From DASVXQ01 sp040414855 (GTDB lineage Bacteria; Actinomycetota; CALGFH01): a DNA stretch of 64,000 nucleotides. This document shows, piece after piece, positions 16,632 through 23,886 of this stretch. Made by a program: the position numbers and the translations under genes. Positions within the stretch are counted from its first letter, which is position 1. Each line of letters begins with the position of its first letter. The stretch is from NCBI GenBank assembly GCA_040414855.1, contig JBEDUQ010000304.1, positions 7,930-71,929 on the forward strand, read 5' to 3'. Below the pieces are notes generated by a model. That model had not been told where the DNA came from. It was given only the letters and a program-made list of their open reading frames with translations, and searched no databases.

Positions 16632-17270
16632 TCAGTAGCCCTTGAACGCCGAGCGGAGCTCCTGGATCGTCAGCGGCTCGGCGACCTCGATGCCTGCCGG
16701 GGTGTGCCCGGGGTCGAGGCGCCCGTAGACCATGCGGACGAACGCCTCGCCGGGGATCGTCAGGTGTGGCTCGCCGGCGGCGTCGACCCTGCGGAGGCGC
16801 GGCTGGTCGCCGGCGAGGTCGAGCGCCAGCCACCACTCGGGGTCGGTGGTCCCGACCAGCAGCGGGCGGTCGCCGAGCTTGGCGGCCAGCGCGGCGACGG
16901 CCTCGGCGTCGGCCGAGCGGGCGACGATCCACTCCTGGTCGATCAGGTTCCACAGCAGCGGCTCGACCGATCCAGGCGCGATCGTCGCGGCTGGGTCGAA
17001 GGTCACCGCCGCGTCCCAGGCGTGCAGCGCGTGCTCGTTCAGGCGCATCGCCACGCTGCCGCGCACGTCGATCTCGCCGCCGCCGAAGAAGGGCAGCCGC
17101 AGGTCGCGCACGGTCTCCTCGTCGAGGGTCTCGAAGCGGCGGACGCAGGCCTCGTTGGCCTCGACCATCGCCGTGGCCACCGGCTCGGGCTCCAGGCCGT
17201 CCCAGCGGTCCCAGATCACGCGGAAGTCATCCTGTTCGAGCTGCGGCGAGCCGGAGATGGCCGCCTCCAT
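16632..17270 (-). CDS. Mycothiol-dependent maleylpyruvate isomerase family protein, N-terminally truncated
   Basis: The 212 callable residues match MDMPI-family proteins, which use mycothiol and a metal bound by two His and one Glu. NEHALHAWDAA supplies the Glu and one His. The segment with the first metal His (QLLSHLGSGAEITLRR) is encoded just upstream, in the same frame, between the stop codon of the previous gene (17336-17334) and the first ATG (17270), with no standard start codon. About 40 residues that normally precede it are missing. So the gene seems to have lost its start by a deletion joining it to the upstream gene; it may be non-functional. Confidence 0.75.
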   Translation of the reverse strand: MEAAISGSPQLEQDDFRVIWDRWDGLEPEPVATAMVEANEACVRRFETLDEETVRDLRLPFFGGGEIDVRGSVAMRLNEHALHAWDAAVTFDPAATIAPGSVEPLLWNLIDQEWIVARSADAEAVAALAAKLGDRPLLVGTTDPEWWLALDLAGDQPRLRRVDAAGEPHLTIPGEAFVRMVYGRLDPGHTPAGIEVAEPLTIQELRSAFKGY

Positions 17271-17333
17271 GCGCCGGAGGGTGATCTCCGCCCCGCTGCC
17301 CAGATGGCTGAGGAGCTGCGAGACCGGCCGCCG

Positions 17334-17882
17334 TCAGCCGGACTCGGGCCGGTCCTCCTTCCGCTCCACCTCGGTCTTTGGCTCCGTTGGCAGGACCGTG
17401 GTCTCGGCCCCCGGGTCGACCCCGGTCGCGGCCTCCTTCGGCAGCACTCTGGTCTCGGCCCCGGGGTCAACCTCACCCTCAGCCTTCGACTCGGCCTTCG
17501 GGTCCGTCTTCGGCTCGGGCTTCTTCTCGGTCTGCTTCTCCGGCTTCTTGCCGGTGTGCGGCCAGCCGGGGAGGTGGAAGGCCTCGGGACCGACCGGCGG
17601 CTCGATCGAGTCGAGGTCGGGCGCGGGCCCGGGGTCGACCCCAGAGGCGTCGACCGCCGAGGCGTCGCTCCGGCGCGGCTCGGCGCCGTGGGCGCCGCGG
17701 CCGCGGGCGCCGACCAGCACCGCGAGACCGAGCACGACCAGCAGGCCGGGCCACAGCCAGCGCGCGTGGTTGAACACCTGGAACCTGCCGACGAGGAAGA
17801 GCAGGCCCATTCCCGTGAACGCCAGGCCGAAGACGAACGCGATCGGGTCGAAATCGTGGCGCCGCATGGCGTTGGCTCGCAT
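17334..17882 (-). CDS. Membrane protein with two helices and charged repeat tail
   Basis: A 182-residue protein of unknown function. Two membrane helices (about residues 14-36 and 43-60) are followed by a Pro/Glu/Lys-rich tail of about 120 residues with two copies of VDPGAETxVLPxE. The helices resemble the LiaF/PspC-associated membrane segments. ATG 17882 is chosen because AGGGGAGG lies just upstream; the site overlaps the end of the PspC gene, so the two are translated together. It probably belongs to the adjacent envelope-stress module. Confidence 0.7.
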   Translation of the reverse strand: MRANAMRRHDFDPIAFVFGLAFTGMGLLFLVGRFQVFNHARWLWPGLLVVLGLAVLVGARGRGAHGAEPRRSDASAVDASGVDPGPAPDLDSIEPPVGPEAFHLPGWPHTGKKPEKQTEKKPEPKTDPKAESKAEGEVDPGAETRVLPKEAATGVDPGAETTVLPTEPKTEVERKEDRPESG

Positions 17883-17896
17883 CGTCAAACCTCCCC

Positions 17897-19765
17897 TCAC
17901 CCTCGGTTGACCTTGATCTGTCCGAGCCCGACGTGGAGCCTGAGCTCCATCTGGCCGGACCCTCTGGTGCCGGGTTCACTCACCGTGTTCTCGATCTGGA
18001 TCCCGCCGTTCTGACGGCCGAGCACGTCGATCTCGCCCGCGGCGATCTTGGAGTGCACCGTTACCGGCAGATCGCGCGGCAGCAGCACGTCCAGCTCGCC
18101 GGCCGTCACCTTTGCGTCGACGACCACCGGCTTCGCGCCGAATTCCACCTGGCGGAGGTCGAGGGTCAGGTGCCCGCCTCCGAGCTCGTAGCTTGGCTGG
18201 ATCTCGCGGACGGTCAGCGGCCGCACGACCTGGTCCCCGCCCTGCCCGGTCACCGGCAATCCGTTGACGAGGCCGGCGATCCCGGCCGCGGGCACGAGCA
18301 GCAGGCCCAGCAGGATCAGCCACCACGCGCGCCCCCACAGGCTCCCGATCAGCAGGCCGACGCCGACGACCGTCAGCGCGACCGCGAGCACCCGCGCCGG
18401 CGTCATGTTGATGGCGCCGAGGTTGTCGAGGGCGGTCGCGATGCCGGCGGCCAGCAGCGCCGCCGCGACCGTGAACCAGCCGAGCATCGACCGCTGGTGC
18501 GGCTGCCGCTCCCTGGGCGCCACCGCCGTGCCGGTCGAGCCCCACGAGCCCGGCGGGCTGGCCGCGGCCGCCCAGGCTGCGCTCGCCGGCGGCGTGCCCC
18601 AGCCGCTCTGGCCCCAAGTGGGGCTGGGACCCGGGGAGCTGGCTGCCCCCCAGGTCCCGGCGGTCCCGCCGGCGGTGGCGCCGGCGCCGTAGGTCGAGTC
18701 CGGCGAGGAGCCGGCCGCCCTTGGCTCGTCGTGGACCGCGATCCGCTCGGTGGTCGCCGCCGACGCCCGCGACGGGCTCGCCGCTGACGCCCGGGATGGG
18801 CTCTCCGGCGCGGCCTGCCAGCCCCCTGGCACCGGCTCGGCGCTGGGCCGGGGCCCCGGGTCACGCCCCACGTCACGCCCAGCGTCATGCCCAGCGTCGT
18901 GTCCCGTGTCATGCCCCGTGTCATGCCCCGACGCCGGCTCGGCGCCCGGTCCGGGCTCAGGGCCCCCCGGCCATCCTCCGCCCGGGTTCCAGCCCCCCGG
19001 CCCTGGACCGCCGCCCGGCGGGGCCGGCGGCCCCTGCCACGGCTGGCCCGGCGCCCCGGGTTGGCCCGGCGGCCCCGGCTGGCCGGGGGCCGGAGGGCCC
19101 GCGGGCCGCTCGTTGCGGTCCTGGACCATCAGCAGGATCCCGACGCCGATCAGCAGCAGCGCGAACACCACCTCCGGTCTCGCGAACGGGCTGATCAACA
19201 GCAGCACCGCCAGCACGATCGCGCCGATCGCGAGGTAGCTCTTGAACCCGCCCTGCCGCAGCGTGGTCAGGATCGGCGCCTCGCCCTGGCGCGGCGGGGA
19301 TGGCGGCGGGCCGTGGACGCCGTCGTAGGCGACCCCCGGCAGCACCACCCAGAGCAGCAGGTAGATCAGCACGCCGGCGCCACCGGCGAGGGTCAGCGCG
19401 ACGAAGCCGATCCGGAACACCACCGGGTCGATCCCGAAGTAGAGGCCGAGGCCGCTGGAGACACCGCCGAGCACCCGGTCGTCGGTGCGCCGCGTCAGCC
19501 GCCGCGGTGCCGGCGGCGGGTAGCCGGCCGGCCCGTGGTAGCCGCCGGTCGGCTGGTATCCCCCTGGTCGCTGGTAGGCGCCAGACGGCGGGAACCCCTG
19601 CCCGGGTGGCGGAGGCGGGGGCGGAGGCGGGAATCCGGCCCCCTGCCCCCGTGCGGACTGGCCGCGCGCCTGCTCGGTCTGGCGCGTCTCGGTCGGTTGC
19701 GTCTGCTCGGTCTCGTGCGTCTGCTCGTCGGCGGGTCGCTCGGACCCGGTTGGCTCTTCAGGCAT
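17897..19765 (-). CDS. PspC domain / LiaF-like membrane protein
   Basis: A 622-residue envelope protein. A Pro-rich N-terminus leads to a PspC domain (residues 89-150, RRTDDRVLGGVSSGLGLYFGIDP), more membrane helices (about 175-225), a long low-complexity region with a His/Asp-rich GHDTG/GHDAG repeat, another cluster of helices (about 440-510), and a C-terminal beta-rich domain ending LHVGLGQIKVNRG like the LiaF/toast-rack domain. ATG 19765 follows AGGAGG. Divergent from a PspC-kinase and its regulator, it is the likely partner or inhibitor of that kinase. Confidence 0.8.
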   Translation of the reverse strand: MPEEPTGSERPADEQTHETEQTQPTETRQTEQARGQSARGQGAGFPPPPPPPPPGQGFPPSGAYQRPGGYQPTGGYHGPAGYPPPAPRRLTRRTDDRVLGGVSSGLGLYFGIDPVVFRIGFVALTLAGGAGVLIYLLLWVVLPGVAYDGVHGPPPSPPRQGEAPILTTLRQGGFKSYLAIGAIVLAVLLLISPFARPEVVFALLLIGVGILLMVQDRNERPAGPPAPGQPGPPGQPGAPGQPWQGPPAPPGGGPGPGGWNPGGGWPGGPEPGPGAEPASGHDTGHDTGHDAGHDAGRDVGRDPGPRPSAEPVPGGWQAAPESPSRASAASPSRASAATTERIAVHDEPRAAGSSPDSTYGAGATAGGTAGTWGAASSPGPSPTWGQSGWGTPPASAAWAAAASPPGSWGSTGTAVAPRERQPHQRSMLGWFTVAAALLAAGIATALDNLGAINMTPARVLAVALTVVGVGLLIGSLWGRAWWLILLGLLLVPAAGIAGLVNGLPVTGQGGDQVVRPLTVREIQPSYELGGGHLTLDLRQVEFGAKPVVVDAKVTAGELDVLLPRDLPVTVHSKIAAGEIDVLGRQNGGIQIENTVSEPGTRGSGQMELRLHVGLGQIKVNRG

Positions 19766-19882
19766 GTCCTCGAAGCCTCCTCGAACCAGAAATCCCCCGG
19801 TCGCCGCCGTGACACCGCGGCGACCACGCACACAGCCTCCACCCGCCGGCCCTCGCCGACCATCGGGGATGGCCCTGGAACA

Positions 19883-19929
19883 ACCCTGAGCCTCCGGGAC
19901 GTGGTTCAGGGTCATACCAGGGTCATACC
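19883..19929. promoter_or_regulatory. Repeat cluster in the divergent PspC promoter region
   Basis: Between the two divergent PspC genes there is a 7-bp inverted repeat, ACCCTGA (19883-19889) and TCAGGGT (19906-19912), then a direct repeat CAGGGTCATACC at 19907-19918 and 19918-19929, spaced 11 bases or one helical turn. Such an array is a plausible binding site for the LuxR-type regulator encoded nearby. Confidence 0.5.
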
Positions 19930-19950
19930 CGTAGCGCCCGCTGGTGCTGG

Positions 19951-21354
19951 ATGCCACCATTGGTCCACCGGTCAGAAACCGCAGGTGGCGCCACCCGGCG
20001 TCGCGCGGCACCGCCCGCAGCCAGCAAGGAGCCAGCCACGGACCGAAGCGACGCGCCAGAGGGGACCAGCAAGGCCCCCGTGCGCGAGGAACCCGCGACC
20101 GAGGAGCAGCCGCCCGTCAAGCCGGCGCGGCCGAGCCTCCCGTCGCGCGGCCGGCTGCGCTTCGAGCAGCTCGGCCTGGCCCGCAGCAGCGGCAACCGGG
20201 TCATCTCCGGGGTCGCCGGTGGCCTCGGCGAGCGCTTCGGCATCGACCCGATCCTGGTCCGGATCGCGTTCGTGCTGCTCACCATTGCCGGCGGCATCGG
20301 GCTGGTGCTCTACATCCTGCTGGTGTTCGCGATCGACGAGCCCAAGCCGGGCCAGCAGCTCATCTGGCGCGAGCCCACCCGCCGCCGGACCCTCGGGTTC
20401 GCGCTGGTGATCGCCGGCGCGCTGCTGCTGCTCCGCGAGGTGAGCCTCTGGTTCGGCGACCGGGTGGTCTGGCCGGTCGCGCTGGCGGCGATCGGGTCGG
20501 CGGTGATCTGGGCGCGCGGCAACGACGACGACCGCGGCCGCTGGCTCCAGGGCGCCCAGGGCGGCAGCCCGATCGAGACCCTGTTCGGCGACCGGGCCTC
20601 GATGCCGAGGCTGATGGTCGGCGGGCTGATGGTCGCGACCGGGATGGGCTTCGCACTGGCGACCAGCGACGCCCTCGCCGCCGCCGGCAGCGCGCTGCTG
20701 GCGATCACCGTCACCGCCGCGGGCCTGGTGCTGATCCTCGGTCCCTGGATCCTGCGGCTCTATCGCGCGCTCACCGAGGAGCGGCGCGAGCGCATCCGCT
20801 CGGCCGAGCGCGCGGAGATGGCCGCCCACCTCCACGACTCGGTGCTCCATACGCTCGCGCTGATCCAGCGCGCCGACGCGCCTATGGAGGTGGTCACATT
20901 GGCGCGGCGGCAGGAGCGCGAGCTGCGCTCGTGGCTGTACGGCCAGCCGGTGCGGCCGCAGCTCGAGCGCCTCGGCGCCGCGGTCGAGCGGCTGGCGAGC
21001 CGCGTCGAGGAGCTGCACGCGGTCGCCGTCGACGCGGTCGTGGTCGGCGACGAGCCGCTGGACGACCGCTCCAGGGCGGTCGTGCTCGCCTGCCAGGAGG
21101 CCGCGGTCAACGCCGCCAGGCACTCCGGGGTGGCGAGGGTCGCGGTCTATGTCGAGGCGGAGGCCGACGGCATCACCGCCTACGTTCGCGATGAGGGCAA
21201 GGGCTTCGATCCCGAGGCGATCCCTGCCGACCGCCGTGGCATTCGGGACTCGATCCGAGGGAGGATCGAGCGCCACGGCGGCACGGTGACCATCACCACC
21301 GAGCCGGGAGCCGGTACGGAGGTCTCGATGCACGTGCCAAGGGAGAGGAGGTGA
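19951..21354 (+). CDS. PspC-domain histidine kinase
   Basis: A 467-residue NarL-type sensor kinase with a PspC domain as its input. PspC spans about residues 75-135 (RVISGVAGGLGERFGIDPILVRIAFVLL begins near 82), followed by further helices to about 275, the DHp helix AEMAAHLHDSVLHTLALIQ with His295, and an ATPase domain (DEGKGFDPEAIP near 413). Family knowledge places it in the LiaS-like or PspC-kinase group that senses envelope damage. ATG 19951. It overlaps the ribosome site of the following regulator gene, so the pair is an operon. Confidence 0.87.
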   Translation: MPPLVHRSETAGGATRRRAAPPAASKEPATDRSDAPEGTSKAPVREEPATEEQPPVKPARPSLPSRGRLRFEQLGLARSSGNRVISGVAGGLGERFGIDPILVRIAFVLLTIAGGIGLVLYILLVFAIDEPKPGQQLIWREPTRRRTLGFALVIAGALLLLREVSLWFGDRVVWPVALAAIGSAVIWARGNDDDRGRWLQGAQGGSPIETLFGDRASMPRLMVGGLMVATGMGFALATSDALAAAGSALLAITVTAAGLVLILGPWILRLYRALTEERRERIRSAERAEMAAHLHDSVLHTLALIQRADAPMEVVTLARRQERELRSWLYGQPVRPQLERLGAAVERLASRVEELHAVAVDAVVVGDEPLDDRSRAVVLACQEAAVNAARHSGVARVAVYVEAEADGITAYVRDEGKGFDPEAIPADRRGIRDSIRGRIERHGGTVTITTEPGAGTEVSMHVPRERR

Positions 21355-21359
21355 GCCCG

Positions 21360-22001
21360 GTGAGCGGTGCCATCCGCGTGTTCCTGGTCGACGACCACCA
21401 CTTCTTCCTGTCCGGGCTGCGCGCCGAGCTGGGGGCGCAATTCGAGATCGTCGGCGACGCCGGCGAGGTGGACGCCGCCGTCGAGGGCATCCGCCGAACC
21501 AACCCGGACGTGGTCCTGCTGGACGTCCACCTGCCGGGCGGCGGCGGCCGGGCGGTGCTCGAGAGCGTCCGTCAGACCCACCCCGAGATCCTCTTCCTCG
21601 CCCTGTCGGTGTCGGACGCGGCCGACGACGTCATCGGCGTGATCCGCGCCGGCGCCAGGGGCTATGTCACCAAGTCGATCTCACCGGCCGACCTGGCCGA
21701 CGCCATCCGCCGCATCCACGGCGGCGACGCGGTCTTCTCGCCGCGCCTCGCCGGGTTCGTGCTGGACGCCTTCCACGGCGAGCTGACCGGGCCGATCGAC
21801 CCGGAGCTGGACCAGCTCACAACCCGCGAGCGCGAGGTCCTGCGCCACATCGCCCGCGGCTTCACCTACAAGGAGGTCGCCAGGCGCCTCCACCTGTCGG
21901 TGAAGACGGTCGAGACCCACGTCTCGTCGGTGCTGCGCAAGCTCCAGCTGTCGAGCCGGCACGAGCTGACCCGCTGGGCCAGCGACCGCCGCCTGGTCTG
22001 A
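21360..22001 (+). CDS. LuxR/NarL-type response regulator
   Basis: A 213-residue two-domain regulator. The receiver has acidic residues VDDHH near 10 and phospho-acceptor Asp55 in LLDVHLPG; the DNA-binding LuxR helix-turn-helix is LTTREREVLRHIARGFTYKEVARRLHLSVKTVETHV near residue 150. GTG 21360 is preferred over GTG 21351 because AGGAGG is eight bases before it. It is the cognate partner of the PspC kinase just upstream, and may bind the repeats at 19883-19929. Confidence 0.92.
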   Translation: MSGAIRVFLVDDHHFFLSGLRAELGAQFEIVGDAGEVDAAVEGIRRTNPDVVLLDVHLPGGGGRAVLESVRQTHPEILFLALSVSDAADDVIGVIRAGARGYVTKSISPADLADAIRRIHGGDAVFSPRLAGFVLDAFHGELTGPIDPELDQLTTREREVLRHIARGFTYKEVARRLHLSVKTVETHVSSVLRKLQLSSRHELTRWASDRRLV

Positions 22002-22032
22002 GCCTCAGCGCGACCGCCACCGCCACGAACCG

Positions 22033-23400
22033 CTACGACAGGCCACCCTGGCACGGGATCGTGGTGGTGGTCGTGGTCGAGCTGGTGGTCGTCGTGGTCG
22101 TGGTGGTCGTCGTGGTGCTGGTGGTGCTGCTGGTCGACGAGGTCGTGGTGGTCGAGCCGGGGCACTCGGTGGTGCTGGTCGGCGGCGTTGTGCCGCTGGT
22201 CGAGGTGCTGCTCGGCGGCTCGGTCGTGGTGGTCGCCTGCCCATTCGTCGACGGCGGCACCGAGCTGGTGTCACCGGCCGTGGTGGAGGTCGGTGAGCTG
22301 CTCGCCGGCGGGTTTGTCCCCGCCGTGCCCGGCGCGCTTCGCGGAGCCCGCGTGCCCGGCGTGGTCGGCACGGTCGCCACCGCCCCGCCGCCAGACGTGT
22401 TCGCCACCCCGCCGGGGCCCGGATCCGGCGAGCTCGGGCCGGACGGCACCTCGACCGAGGTCAGCGAGCCCTCACCGGCGCGCTGCTGGTAGAAGTTCGC
22501 CCAGCGGAGCACCGCGTTGACGTAGGCCTGGGAGTGGTTGTAGGCGAAGATCGCCTGCCGCAGGCTGGCCTGCTCCGCGAGGCTGCCGCCGCCGCTCAGG
22601 CAGAGGTAGCCGGCAGCGCTGACGGCCGCGTCGTAGAGGTTGTTGGGATTGGCCACGCCGTCGTCGTTGCCGTCGCGGCCAAGCGTCCGCCAGGTCGACG
22701 GGATGAACTGCATCGGCCCGACCGCGCGGTCCCAGACCTGGTCGCCGTCCCAGCGGCCGCCGTCGGTGTCGCGGATCATCGCGGTCCCGCCGGTGCCGTC
22801 GAGCACCGGCCCGAGGATGGTCGGGGTGACGTCACCCGCCGGGCTGAAGCGCGCGGCGCCGCCGAAGTGCCGGCCGTGGTTGGACTCGATCCTGCCGATG
22901 CCTGCGAGCACGCTCCAGGACAGGTCGCAACCGGGGTCGAAGCCGGAGGCCCAGCTCTCGGCGATCTTGTAGGCGTCCAGCGCCATCGCGGGAATGTCGG
23001 CGTCCGAGGCGGTCGGCGTGCTCAGCGTCCCGGAGCCCGCCGCCACGCCCGCCCCGGCCGCCGCCTGCTGCGCCGCCGCCCGCTGCGCCTCGGCGTCCCG
23101 CGCCGCCGCCCTGCCCCGCAGCCACGCCTGGTACCTCGCGGCCGCCTCCTCCTGCTGGTTCCGGCCGCCGGCGCCGTCGCCGAACGTCTCGCCCGCGCTG
23201 GGCCCTGGCGTCAGGCTCGGCAGCGCCGCGAACGCGGCCAGCGCCACCAGCGCCCACAGCGCGTCGGCCTGGTATGGCCGCAGGCGCAGAGCGGAACGCA
23301 GGAGGCCGGACAGGCTCGAGAGCCTGAGATGCCTGGGGCGGGGGAGGTGCGGGAGCTTCAGCGCGTTCTTCCGGCGGGGCAGGTGGGGCAGACGCGGCAT
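22033..23400 (-). CDS. Lytic transglycosylase with Thr/Ser-rich tail
   Basis: A 455-residue cell-wall enzyme. A basic N-terminus and one membrane helix (about residues 47-65) anchor it; a lysozyme-like lytic transglycosylase domain follows (about 130-305) with the catalytic Glu expected at 172 in GIGRIESNHG and the AVGPMQFIPSTWR and AIFAYNHSQAYVNAVL motifs. The last 110 residues are Pro/Ser/Thr-rich and end in runs of threonine, a likely glycosylated wall-spanning tail. It would cleave peptidoglycan to 1,6-anhydro products during growth. ATG 23400. It converges with the response regulator. Confidence 0.87.
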   Translation of the reverse strand: MPRLPHLPRRKNALKLPHLPRPRHLRLSSLSGLLRSALRLRPYQADALWALVALAAFAALPSLTPGPSAGETFGDGAGGRNQQEEAAARYQAWLRGRAAARDAEAQRAAAQQAAAGAGVAAGSGTLSTPTASDADIPAMALDAYKIAESWASGFDPGCDLSWSVLAGIGRIESNHGRHFGGAARFSPAGDVTPTILGPVLDGTGGTAMIRDTDGGRWDGDQVWDRAVGPMQFIPSTWRTLGRDGNDDGVANPNNLYDAAVSAAGYLCLSGGGSLAEQASLRQAIFAYNHSQAYVNAVLRWANFYQQRAGEGSLTSVEVPSGPSSPDPGPGGVANTSGGGAVATVPTTPGTRAPRSAPGTAGTNPPASSSPTSTTAGDTSSVPPSTNGQATTTTEPPSSTSTSGTTPPTSTTECPGSTTTTSSTSSTTSTTTTTTTTTTTSSTTTTTTIPCQGGLS

Positions 23401-23886
23401 ATAGGCGGCTCCAATTCGGCGGGTTCATCCCATAGAAGCACATCCCGGAGGATCGCAACACCCGCCAACGCCGTACCGCGCGCGTATTACCAGGTCATGG
23501 CCGCTGACATTCCAGCCATCCGACCGCCGCCCGCCCAGTCGCCGCCACGCCACCGGTATCCTCCCGTTGCGCTATCCCGCGGCGGTCCTAGGACCGGCCA
23601 GAATGACTACGAACGGACCATGAACGCATGGAGCGAGCGGTTCGATACCGTCGAAAGGTCCCGCCGTCGTGTCCCCCATTCGTCGCTGGTCTAGTAATTT
23701 GTGATCACCAGCCAGGAACGGCCTGGTTTGCTCGTGCATCTTGTGAACTCAGCTTGGCACTTTCGTGTCGGAGCGCGACCGATCTCGAGCCCATCCGAGG
23801 CCAGACGTGAGCGTTGAAAGGGCCGTCTCGCTTGGCGTCGCCGTGCCGGCGGCGCGAGGTTGCGCGCCCCTGACCGGGATGGCGAC
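23401..23886. other. Intergenic region between divergent genes
   Basis: Nearly 490 bases separate the transglycosylase and a large histidine kinase. No protein-like frame is visible. A lower-GC patch at about 23690-23770 (TAGTAATTTGTGATCACCAG, CTTGTGAACTCAGC) is the likely promoter area. I looked for a c-di-AMP riboswitch, common before wall hydrolases in Actinobacteria, and did not find its conserved segments. Confidence 0.4.

Noticed and set aside
16402..16953. Minus-strand overlapping frame over the end of rel and the MDMPI gene
   Set aside because: Low-complexity Arg/Ala/Pro sequence with no family likeness; it is a shadow of the two real genes.
23401..23600. c-di-AMP (ydaO) riboswitch before the lytic transglycosylase
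   Set aside because: The expected conserved segments could not be found on the minus strand; only a purine-rich patch is present.
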